Shown: positions 44,965-55,125 of the stretch, one piece after another
How the letters are laid out: every line of letters starts with the position of its first letter
How positions within the stretch are numbered: the stretch's first letter is position 1
From: Rhipicephalus microplus
Lineage: Eukaryota; Arthropoda; Arachnida; Ixodida; Ixodidae
Assembly: GCF_043290135.1 (NCBI RefSeq)
Contig: NC_134700.1
Span: 158,054,053 to 158,118,052 of the forward strand
Direction: 5' to 3'
Length of the DNA: 64,000 nt
The notes under the pieces: generated by a model
What the model saw: only the letters and a program-made list of their open reading frames with translations
What the model was told of the DNA's origin: nothing
Databases searched by the model: none
Position numbers and translations under genes: made by a program

Positions 44965-47650
44965 AACGGTGGAAACAACTGTTTGGTTGGTTGGTTCCTC
45001 AACATCTTGGCGCAACCCACTCCGTGGGATAGGCCATGATTCAGACGGCGCCCTGCTTATTTAACAAATTCATTTACCGAGGGAAAAGGTTGGAAATGAG
45101 TTGTTTAGTCATTACAGAGTAATAATTTAATTTCGTAAGATTTCAAGAGTTTATTCTTTTTACGCGAAGAAATCGACGCAGTTTGAACTAAAAAGAAAAA
45201 AATAAACACTGACCATTTGTCAACAAGTTACGTACTCCCGTTGAGTCGTTTTCCAGGCACAACGACAAAAATGTATTTACTTCCCCCATCGATGCGCAAA
45301 ACATGTAGGCGATTTCCATCAAACTTTGCGCCGAATCATTTTAGCCTCCACTCTTTAGTTCTACCAGAAGGACTCTTGTTCTACCTTCTTTTGCGAAAAA
45401 ATACGGTACGTAATTGCCGCGTTGTCTTGGCTGGGCTTTGATCTGCGCTTGCGTTGGCTCTGTTTCAGCTGGCGGCATGTGGGTGTGGCCTGTCGTATGT
45501 AAAATCCACGTTGTTAAATCATAGCTGTCGAAAGTAGTCAAGTTGCTTTTCAGCGTAGAGTTTTATGCTTTTTGAGCTGTGACAGTGGTACATGGAGGGC
45601 AGATGTGACATCGCCACAGTCAACGGGTCCTGTAGGTGTGTTGTGACGCTAGGCACACACTTAGGCGTTGCACACAAAATAACACGTGTGTAACAACCAA
45701 ATTAAGGACATTTGCACATTATTTTGCCACTCAGTCCAGATTGGCTGTGCCATTGGCAAATGTGTCAGCTAATGGGCTAGTTTCATGGTGGCAGATGCGA
45801 TTTCTTCGAGCTGCGGTGTCAGTGGTGTCGCCGCATCTCACCCGCCTTTTGTGGGGTTGTGGGGTTGTGGTGAACCACTGGTGAACTCATGTAAAGATGC
45901 CTCAACGGCGCGGCTAAGAAACCGGTACAGAAACTTGTGTGCCGCGTCGTTTCAAGGAAAGTGCGATGGCTGTGGCCGTGGCTGTGATTGGCAGAGAGGT
46001 AACCGCGCACTTGTTCCCTCTTTCTTTTAGAACGACAACGCGGGAGCAAAGGTTCGTTTGTTTTTATGTAAAATTCCCAGTCAAGGTACGATGCTCTTGT
46101 TAGCGGCCTTCTAGTAAAGACCAATGAGCCACAATTGTCAACACGTTCTGCTTGACAGGGATGCGTACGGCTGTTGACTCGCTCCCACTTAAATGCAAGG
46201 CTTTGGACCCATTTTCCCGATAAAGTCTAATTTTCATGGTCTATCCGCGGCATCTTATCAGAACATGAACTTTTTCTGGAAAATTGACGGGTACGTACAG
46301 GCGCTCTCAGAATAATTTGGAACACCGAACACGCAGCCGCTCGCTGGCGAAGCGCACCGGCGGATAAATAACTGGCAAGGCGAGCTAGTTTAGCTGGCGT
46401 TTTCTTGCTCAATAAGGGTAGCGCTGGATGCTCTTCAGTGATACGACAACGAAGGCTGCAAGGTCTGTAGCATGCCGCGCTTCGTTGCGACGTGTTCTCG
46501 CGATTATCTGCACCCATTCTGGGTCAAAGTAAGGCAGCATGGCTACAACTGCGTCGCTGCCTACTTTACACAGCGTTAGTCTGTTTTGCGAAGTATTAGT
46601 TTTTGCTTTAATTATCTCGGGATGCGTGTTTCTATTGGGTTGGTCGAGTACACAGACACGCCCCTTGGATGTGTGTCTGTCACAGCGCTGCAAACCAATT
46701 TAGAAAATGAAATCAGGCGGCATGTTTGTCAAAGCAAGTTTCAGGCTGATTGTCAAAGCAAGTTTCAGTTTCAGAGACTGATTTTGTGCGTACTCAAATA
46801 AGCTCCTCACAACTCCAGAGTTCGCGCACTATATATCGTGGTTCGCATATCTTTGAGCGCCAGTCATTTACAGAAGGTGCTTGGTAACGAGTATTTTTAC
46901 ATTTCGATCGTGTGTCATCGTTTGTTGCCACAGGCATTCGTTGTAGTTAGCTTAGAGGTAGTATACAATGCTAGTCAGTGATAGTCTGCCTCAGCTATAT
47001 GCAAAATAAGTGGCATCGAAGTAGATATATATTTAGAACAGAAAAAAAAAACATTTTTTTTTTCAAACAAAATAATGAATCAAAACGTTACTGTGTTTGC
47101 TTGATATGTTCACGGTTGCATCACACGAAAATGCCGCCCTTTACCAGTGCTAGTCCCAGTCACCTCCCGTAAGTACTCTGATGAAATGATAAATATGGCC
47201 CAAGCTAACAAACAAACAAAGAACGACCGAAGCATTCGAACATGCATGCACACACGAAAGCTTATGCTCCAACGCGATGTATGTACACACACAGCTTGTC
47301 GCAGACACCAACCACCCAGCCCCTCTTATCAAAGCCCCAAGGGGACATAGGGCTACCGTTTTGTCACATTGCAACGCTAATCTGTGTGCACTAGGGAGCA
47401 ACGCTTGCTTTCTAGGGAGACCGGCCTGGCCATCATACTGCATTTCTGTGGGCACGCTCCGCAGTGTAACGGCTGCATGTCTGGCGTCAGGGATTATTCT
47501 GAGAGTGCCAGTACGTAACTCGAGAAAGTGCTGGTTAGTATATTGAATGAGAAATCTATGCAAAAAGTGTGTAATCTCATGAGTAGTCATTGGACTACAA
47601 ACATGTGTGTCCACAGTTTGTGTTTCATGCGCGATGTTGCATCGGTCTTC
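44965..47650. other. Upstream side of ANKS6, no exon identified
   Basis: The first ANKS6 exon and promoter should lie on this side. Short open frames on both strands were read and none shows an ankyrin or start-like sequence. A pair of inverted 26-bp similar segments occurs at 46291-46316 and 47489-47516. Confidence 0.4.
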
Positions 47651-47659
47651 CGCAGCTTA

Positions 47660-47785
47660 TGTTCAGCAGCGCTTTCTGTTCGTTCATTGCTGCGAATTCC
47701 TTATCTCTGTGTGCATTCTGAGCGTCAACTGAAATACCTCTTGCAAAACGTTTTTTCCCCCCTCCTAACGCGAAGAAATCAACGC
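47660..47785 (-). pseudogene. Ghost copy of the ANKS6 exon at 44960-44733
   Basis: On the minus strand a block near 47740-47716 reads GGTATTTCAGTTGACGCTCA, nearly identical to the start of the first recognised ANKS6 exon. Translation over about 24 codons can be aligned (GISVDAQN...AAMNEQKAL against GIPVDAQD...AATNGYKTL). The flank near 47770-47785 (CGCGAAGAAATC) also matches sequence at about 45162-45177. It looks like an old partial duplication with the rest eroded. Confidence 0.4.
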
Positions 47786-48410
47786 AACTAATGCTCAAAC
47801 ACTAAAGATCTAAAGAAAAGAAAAGGATAAAAAAACGTTGATGTGTCCATGCATAACTCAAAATAGAAGGCACTGTTATAGAATTTTGTTCCTTAATATT
47901 GCATAACCTGGCATTATCATGTGTACATGCTGTTTGTAAATGACATTAAATAATTTCCACTCTTTCTGTTGGCTGACATCCATTACAACGAAAGCAAAAG
48001 GTGAATGTAATGACCTTTCTGAAATGGTCAGGTTGTTATCCCAAAAGTTCTGACATGTGCAAAGGTTGTGAGACTAAGTGGTTACTTTGACTCAAATATA
48101 TACTCATGTTCTCTTGCTGTTATTGGTATTTATATTCGTACTCACCACCAATAGCTGTAATTTGTACTTGCATCAACTGGCAGTGTCTCCTACCAATATT
48201 CATGTCCTTTTTCTACTGCTTACACCTCTTCATACCCACATTGGCTCTGACACTTGGTTACCAGGGCTATGGCTGGTGTGCAAGTAGTTGACGATCTATG
48301 TGCACCTGTGAAATTAATTGGAGTGTGTAGGCTGTGGGAGTGTGTAAGCATGGTAAGCTATGATCTTCTAGTATGTATTAATGCAAGAGCGTTAGAGCTT
48401 GTATTGTAGA

Positions 48411-48565
48411 AGGTGCAGTGTGTTGGTTGTGAGTGAAAGAGTGAAACATTGGTGTTGTCCACGAGTTAAAAATCTCAATGGATGTAAAGATCAGAGTCAA
48501 AGCTTGAACTGAACCTGGATATTCTGCATGACAGTCAAGTACTCTACCACAGAGGTGCAACAGTG
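48411..48565 (-). mobile_element. tRNA-headed SINE-like repeat
   Basis: On the minus strand a tRNA-like head (CACCTCTGTGGTAGAGTACT, then CCAGGTTCAGTTCAAG) is followed by a body with ATCTTTACATCCATTGAG and GACAACACCAATG. The body is about 80% similar to 58418-58506. It is distinct from the Ruka-like family. Confidence 0.55.
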
Positions 48566-49121
48566 CTTGAAACTGCTTCAGAAAAAGATTATACAGTTGT
48601 CATGTTTGGCAAGGAGCTGCGGCAACAGATGCAATATTTTATGGCTTCACACCATGTGAATAGCATAATCAGTGAGTGGTTGAAAGCTGTGAATTCATTA
48701 CAATTGTGTTGTAATTTCTCGTCATCAGCCACAGCATCAACAAAGTATTTCCACGTAGGTGTGTATATTGCCTTACAGACTTCTGGTGGAGGCTTCACAA
48801 CTGTAATTGCAGTTGACACCATGGGAGACTACAACAGCTAATGTCATGTGCACAGAGACTCCCTCAAAGCATGATTGACGTGTAGACTGAAAATTGAATC
48901 ATGGAAAACTCTGAATGTGATGAGAATGGGACGTCATAGCACTATTGCATTACCCTTAAAGGCAAAACTTAGTCTTCCATGGTTTCAGTGCTAGAACATC
49001 CCGTAAATCGGGCAGTGTTAAGGTTCGGGGCCTTCATATTGCACCATGTCATTTCCACTTTGATTTCTCATAGCCCTGTTATGTATTTTGTCAAGCATGC
49101 TGCAAAGATAAGCTGTAGTAT

Positions 49122-49136
49122 TGAAATGTGGTAATG
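49122..49136 (+). repeat. Target-site duplication, left copy
   Basis: TGAAATGTGGTAATG, identical to 54947-54961, directly before the 5' end of the LINE. Confidence 0.9.
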
Positions 49137-49454
49137 TGTAGCGACACCACGGACCCGAGCTAATGGGGGATTTTTGGCTCCCTCCCACGCCTAGCCGTGC
49201 GTGGCTGCGCCTTGTCCGGGGAAAAGGGGATCCTGGGGGTTGAGCCGACGCTGGGTGATTGGACCTTTAAGGCCCCCCGGAAGAGGCAACACACCCCTTT
49301 GGCCCCGGCTTCAAGTAGACGGCACCCCCGGATCGACCCGCCCGGGGGGAATCGGCAGTCGCCTTTTCCTGTCTCGCCTTCACATCTTCGTCTTTTTTCT
49401 TACTTTAAATCTGTCCGGTCCTCTACTCTCTTCCATTGACTTCCGTGTTTCCTG

Positions 49455-50489
49455 GTGGCAAGGGTTAACCCTGTGTGGCTATCCTACCTTGGATACACCA
49501 TATTCGGTTATAGTGGTGGTGTACAGCTGGCGTCTGCAGGTCCTGTGCTTACAGACCCTGCAGCGTCCCCTTGTAGGACTCCATGGTGGGTGGCTGGCGC
49601 CGCTGCCGAAAATAAACCTTTTCTTATGGCTTGTTCCTTCCCCCCACTCTCTGATCGCCCTCAGAAAAGAGGGCGCACCGATGAAGTATTCCAGTTTTTT
49701 GGTCACCAGAGAGTATCCTTTCCCCAATTCCATGTTATCCACGCTGACACACCCGGCAAACCAGTGAGAACTATTTCACCTTTTCTTGTTTCGGAGTCTT
49801 TGACAGAAATCTTTGGCCCAGGATATAAAGCATCGAGAATGGCAAGTGGTGACCTCCTGTTGGAGCTCCGCGACCAGAAACAGTATGAAAAATTGTCTAA
49901 TCTAGTGAAATTTGGAGATATTAAATTAATAGTAACCGCACACCGAACCATGAACACCACCCGTGGCGTTGTTTCAGATGACGACCTGTTAGGGCTGACG
50001 GAGGCTGAACTCCTGGAGGGTTTTAGTGAACAGAATGTCATCAACGTGAAACCAATTAGGATGAGGGGCGATGGCAAAGAAATCCAGACTAAGCACCTGA
50101 TACTTACTTTCAATTCAAGTGTACTGCCCGACTCCGTTGAGGCTGGGTACATCAAGCTTCGAGTGAGGCCGTATATACCGAACCCTCTCCGATGTTTCAA
50201 ATGCCAGCGGTTCGGCCACAGTTCTCAGAACTGCCGAGGCCGCCTAACTTGTGCGAAATGCAGTGCTGACGAACACACATCTGATGCCTGTGAAAACTCT
50301 CCTCACTGTGCGAACTGTAACGGGGAGCATGCCGCATACTCACGGTCATGCCCAAGCTGGAAAAAAGAAAAGGAAATTGTCACGATTAAAGTAAAACAAA
50401 ACATTTCATTTAGAGAGGCACGAAGGCAGGTGTCCTGCCTACCAGAAAGCAGCTTTGCCGAGGTGGCGCGTCAGGGGGCAGCGCCATGA
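49455..50489 (+). pseudogene. LINE ORF1, gag-like RNA-binding protein, truncated
   Basis: Encodes a nucleic-acid chaperone-type protein with three CCHC-like knuckles near residues 250-300: CFKCQRFGHSSQNC, CAKCSADEHTSDAC and CANCNGEHAAYSRSC. The family start is uncertain; the frame is open from 49455, which reads as a non-ATG start here. TGA at 50487-50489 follows GAAP. The same frame stays open afterwards to about 50906 (Ala/Pro/Ser-rich), so the stop is probably premature. An A10 run near 50770 may also have shifted the end. Confidence 0.8.
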
Positions 50490-50854
50490 CGGCCCCCGGC
50501 GCCTGTCTGGCACACGCGTAGTGAGTCAGCGGTGACGCCATCCGCCCCCTCGGCGGTTGCAGCAAGTGCTGCTCCGCCATCCAAGAAAGACCCACCAACC
50601 TCCGAGCTGGGGGCCACGAAGGTCTCGTCCTATGAGGCGAGGTTCTCAAAACAAACGCAGCACTCTCAAGAGCGCGTGTCCAGCGCCTCGCAAGAGGCAA
50701 TGGACACAACACCGAGCATGAGGGCGCAGCCAGCGCCTAAGGATTGGCGCGACTCTGTCGACCGATCCAAAAAAAAAATCTCGTGTCACGGCCCCTGGAA
50801 AGGGTCCGTGAGCTTACTTTCCATCCCTGAGCACACAACACAAAACACATCTAA

Positions 50855-53800
50855 ATGGACACACAAATACTACAGTGGAATGCCAGAGGCCTATTTAATA
50901 ACCTAGATGATATCAAAGACTTGCTTAATGACTATCAGCCAAAAGTGTCCTGTCTTCAGGAAACTCATCTAAAGTCAACTCATGTGAATTTCTTAAATCA
51001 ATATGTGGTTTTTCGTAAAGATCGAAATGGTGGCAATTTCTCTTCTGGAGGTGTCGCCATCATTGCACAAAGAAGTGTAGCATGCCAGCACATTGTGCTA
51101 CAAAGCTCTCTTGAGGTTGTGGCTGTTCGCGCTATTTTATTCAACCGTCTTATATCTATCTGCTCGATCTACATAGCCCCTGACGAACCATTCAATAAAA
51201 CAGAGTTCGAAAAGCTTATTGATCAACTTCTAGAATTGTATGTGTTAATTGGAGATTTTAATTCTCACAGTTTGCTATGGGGTGATACCAAATGTGATGC
51301 GAGAGGTCATGCAATAGAAAACTTTCTTCTCGCATCTGGAGCCTGTCTGCTCAATAAGGCAGAGCCAACATACTTCAGTACCACACACAATACATATTCA
51401 TGCATAGATTTAGTCATTGGGTCACCGTCACTCCTACCTTACTTAGATTGGAAAGTTATTAATAATCCATATGGAAGTGACCATTTTCCAACTCTTTTAG
51501 TAACAAAACAATGGGATGACCGGCCGTCTTATCCCAAAAAGTGGAACTTTCATGTTGCAAACTGGGTGAAATTCAGAGAGCTATGTACTCTACACCTCGA
51601 AGAGGTAGACCATTTGGAAGTAGAAGAGATGGCCAGCTATATTTCTGAATATGTTCTTACTTGTGCAAAAAAGTGCATACCGCAGTCCAGGAATGATAAA
51701 GTTAACACAAAGCCATGGTGGAATCGGGAATGTGAAATTGCTAAAAAACGGCAAAACAAAGCATGGAGGGTTTTTTCTCGCTACCAAACAGCAGAAAACT
51801 TGATAACCTTTAAAAGTTGCAAAGCGAATAGCAGGCGTGTTCGCCGTATAGCCAAACTGGAAAGCTGGACACGCTATATATCCTCAATAAACTCCTACAC
51901 AGACGTCAGCAAGGTTTATAACAGGGTGCATAAACTTAAAGGACAAGGCCCAAATCCCTTCCCTTTGGTGAATGACTGCAGTTATACAGTAGAAGAACAG
52001 GCAAACGCTCTTGGCGTACACTTCGAGAAAATGTCAAGCTCAGAAAACTATACCACTAAGTTCTTACGCCACAAAAGCATAGCTGAAAGTGTACCTCTGT
52101 GCCGGAACAAGCCTCGATCAGACGGATACAATAAACCAGTAACAGTATATGAACTGAAACTCGCCCTTGGTTCCTGTGGGAGTTCTGCTCCTGGTTCTGA
52201 TACAATTACTTATGAAATGATCAGAAATCTCCCTGATGAAACCCTAAACTGCCTTTTAGCTCTTTACAACAAGATTTTCAGTACCGGCAAAATACCCTCT
52301 GCTTGGAAAGAGGCAATAGACCAATCCTTAAACAGGGCAAAGATCCCTCTTCGGTAAGTAGTTACAGGCCTATCGCCCTCACAAGCTGCCTACTCAAAGT
52401 GTTTGAAAAAATGATTAACCGCCGCTTGGTCTGTTACTTGGAGTACAATGGCATATTGGACCCGTGCGAATCTGGTTTCCGTACAGGTAGATCCACAACC
52501 GACAATCTTGTCCTCCTCGAGTCGTATATACGTGACGCGTTTGTACACAATCAATACTGTCTGTCTGTTTTCTACGATCTTGAGAAAGCATATGATACTG
52601 CCTGGCGATATGGAATCTTGCAAGATCTACTGTTTTTCGGAATATGTGGCAGGTTGTTTACCATCTTAAAAGATTACCTGTCTGAAAGGGAGTTCCGTGT
52701 AAGAATAGGTACTGTGTTATCGCGCACATTTCTTCAAGAAAATGGAGTGCCGCAGGGAAGAGTATTAAGCTGCACACTATTTATAGTTAAAATGAACTCT
52801 CTTCGCTCTGTTATTCCACCTGCGATATCGTACTCTGTATACGTGGACGACATTCAAATTAGTTTCAAATCGTGTAACTTGACTGTATGCGAATGCCAGA
52901 TACAGTTAGGTGTTAACCGACTTGCAAAATGGGCTGACGAGAATGATTTTATGTTTAACACTGACAAGACTACTAGTGTGCTGTTCTCGAGACGACGAGG
53001 TGTGCATCCTGACCCCTGCATACTAATGAATGGACAAAACATAGTCATCGCGAAAAAACAAAAATTCCTCGGTGTAATTTTTGATTCCAAACTCACCTTC
53101 ATCCAGCACATAAAACAGCTGAAGTTAAAATGTCTCAAGACCATGAATCTTTTAAAAATTTTATCGCATCAGTCGTGGGGGACAGACAGGCACTGTCTCA
53201 TATCTCTGTTTCGAAGCCTGGTTCTGTCACGCATAGACTATGGATGCATAGTATATCAGTCAGCTTCAAGGACAGCACTGAAAATGTTGGACCCTGTATA
53301 CCACCTAGGTATCCGGCTGGCACTTGGTGCCTTCCGTACCAGCCCTATTCAAAGCCTATATGCAGAGTCAGATCAGTGGCCACTAGACTATCAGCGCACT
53401 TATCTAGGAGTCAACTATGCAGTTAAGATCATGTCTCTGAAGCAGCACCCATGTAAAACACTTATGAACGATGTGTCTACTACCCAGTTATACCTAAACC
53501 GTCCTTCTATCGCCCCACCGTTTCCATTGGCAATAAGACCTGCAGTAGAAAAACTTGCAATTTTCTTCAATGACTTGGAGGAAATTGACCATGTCGAACA
53601 CATCCCTCCCTGGCAGCAATGTCCAGTCACTTGTGACTGGTCTTTCAAAGACATCATAAAGGAAAATTGTCCAAGTGCACTTATTGAGCAACATTTCTTG
53701 GCCGTTGAACACAAATATCGTTCAACCGCGTTCTTCTCTGATGGCTCAAAATCTCAAACATCTGTATCCTGTGCAGCCTATGGGCAAAAGTTCTCGGACA

Positions 53801-54489
53801 CCAGAACCATGCATACACATACCAGCATTTTCACAGCGGAAGCCTATGGTATCCTGCTTATTATACAACACATTAAACAACACAAGATACAAAAGTCTAT
53901 AGTGTACACAGATTCTTTAAGTGTTGTCAGGGCCCTGTCTTGTGGCAAGTACAGCAAGAACCCTACTTTCAACTAGCTCCTTGATGAAATCTATGCAGCC
54001 TACAACTTAAAACTTTCTATTGTTATTTGCTGGGTTCCAGGTCATTCTGGAATTGCGGGCAATGAAATAGTGGACAAGAATGCACGAGAAGCCGCTGGTC
54101 GGCAAACCATAGATATAAGCTCTGTTCCGGGTGTAGATCTAAAACCTGTTGTACGTAGAGGTCTACGCAACCACTGGCAAGCTGAATGGGACAGAGAAGT
54201 CGACAACAAGCTCCACCTTGTAAAACCCCAGCTGAGAAAAGTTATCCCCCAAAAACTCAACAGGTTCGCCGAAGTCACTCTAACACGGCTCAGAATAGGC
54301 CACGCTTATGCCACACATAAACACATTTTGACAGGCACTGATCCACCTACATGTATACACTGTGGAGAGAGTCTAACCGTTGTGCATGTCCTCATACAAT
54401 GTTCTGTGCTTCACCAAGCACGACTAACCCATTTCAGGGAGCTCTATCAATATCATATCCCACTTCATCCAGCGCTGTTTTTCACTTGA
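50855..54489 (+). pseudogene. LINE ORF2: endonuclease, reverse transcriptase, RNase H
   Basis: ATG 50855 starts an apurinic-type endonuclease (ILQWNARGL, LQETHL, LIGDFNSH, NNPYGSDHFPTLL). Reverse transcriptase follows: SYRPIALTSCLLKVFEK, FRTGRSTTDN, VFYDLEKAYDTAW, NGVPQGRVLSC and YVDDIQ. RNase H has FFSDGSK, AEAYGI, YTDSLSVVRAL and WVPGHSGIAGNEIVD. A C-terminal CIHCGESLTVVHVLIQC knuckle ends it. Two lesions: a frameshift near 52319, at the junction SAWKEAI/PILKQGKD where a few bases seem deleted, and an in-frame TAG at 53974-53976 between the RNase H blocks. Confidence 0.9.
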
Positions 54490-54946
54490 TGCAGTGGTTG
54501 ACCTTAAGAGACTTCTTTATTATCTTGGGAAAGTGAAATTTTTAACAATGATATCATTCCATCCTAGGCACCAGGCTGTGCCTCAAGTGTGAGTTACCCC
54601 CTGGTGCATAAAAAAATATGTCTGAGCCTTCGCAGTTCTTGCTCAGGCAAGGACTTCAGCTGCGAGGGTCTTGGGCCTTGCAGACAAATTTTTCAGCACA
54701 GACTTCAGCCAACAAAATGAAGGTTTTAGCAAAGTGACATTCCTTTTTTAAACTTTTAAACAAAGTGACATTCTTTTAAATGTGCTGCGTTTTATATGGT
54801 TCGTAGATATTTGTTTTAATTTTTAATCATGTTTTAATCATTTGTTTTAATTTTTAAACTAATAAACGAAATGAAACAACACTTGTACTGGCACTCTTTG
54901 GCCTTAGATGCCCTTGCGCCAATAAAACTTAACGTAATAATAATAA

Positions 54947-54961
54947 TGAAATGTGGTAATG
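54947..54961 (+). repeat. Target-site duplication, right copy
   Basis: Identical 15-bp copy of 49122-49136, directly after the (TAA)n tail of the LINE. Confidence 0.9.
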
Positions 54962-55087
54962 AATTAAACATTGCATTTTCTTTTGTGTACAATGTGCAAC
55001 AGCCCTCCTAAAAAGCGCCGGACTACAAATGCTGTGAGGCAAAAATTGTCTGCTTAAAATTCATTTATCAGCTGTGAGCCGGTAAAT

Positions 55088-55125
55088 TTAAGGGGAGACG
55101 CGGGTCGAAAAGTCGCGTTTTTTTT
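55088..55125 (+). repeat. Left terminal inverted repeat of DNA transposon, with TTAA site
   Basis: TTAA (55088-55091) then GGGGAGACGC, which matches the reverse complement of the right end at 58038-58051. TCGAAA and a T-rich run follow in both ends. Confidence 0.85.

Larger units (their letters stand above)
49137..54946 (+). mobile_element. Near full-length I-like non-LTR retrotransposon with RNase H
   Basis: A 5.8-kb element between perfect 15-bp target-site duplications. It contains a GC-rich 5' UTR (49137-49454), ORF1 with CCHC knuckles, ORF2 with endonuclease, reverse transcriptase and RNase H, a 3' UTR and a (TAA)n tail at about 54931-54946. RNase H after the reverse transcriptase together with gag-type knuckles points to the I group. 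Premature stops and a shift mean this copy cannot move by itself. Confidence 0.93.
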
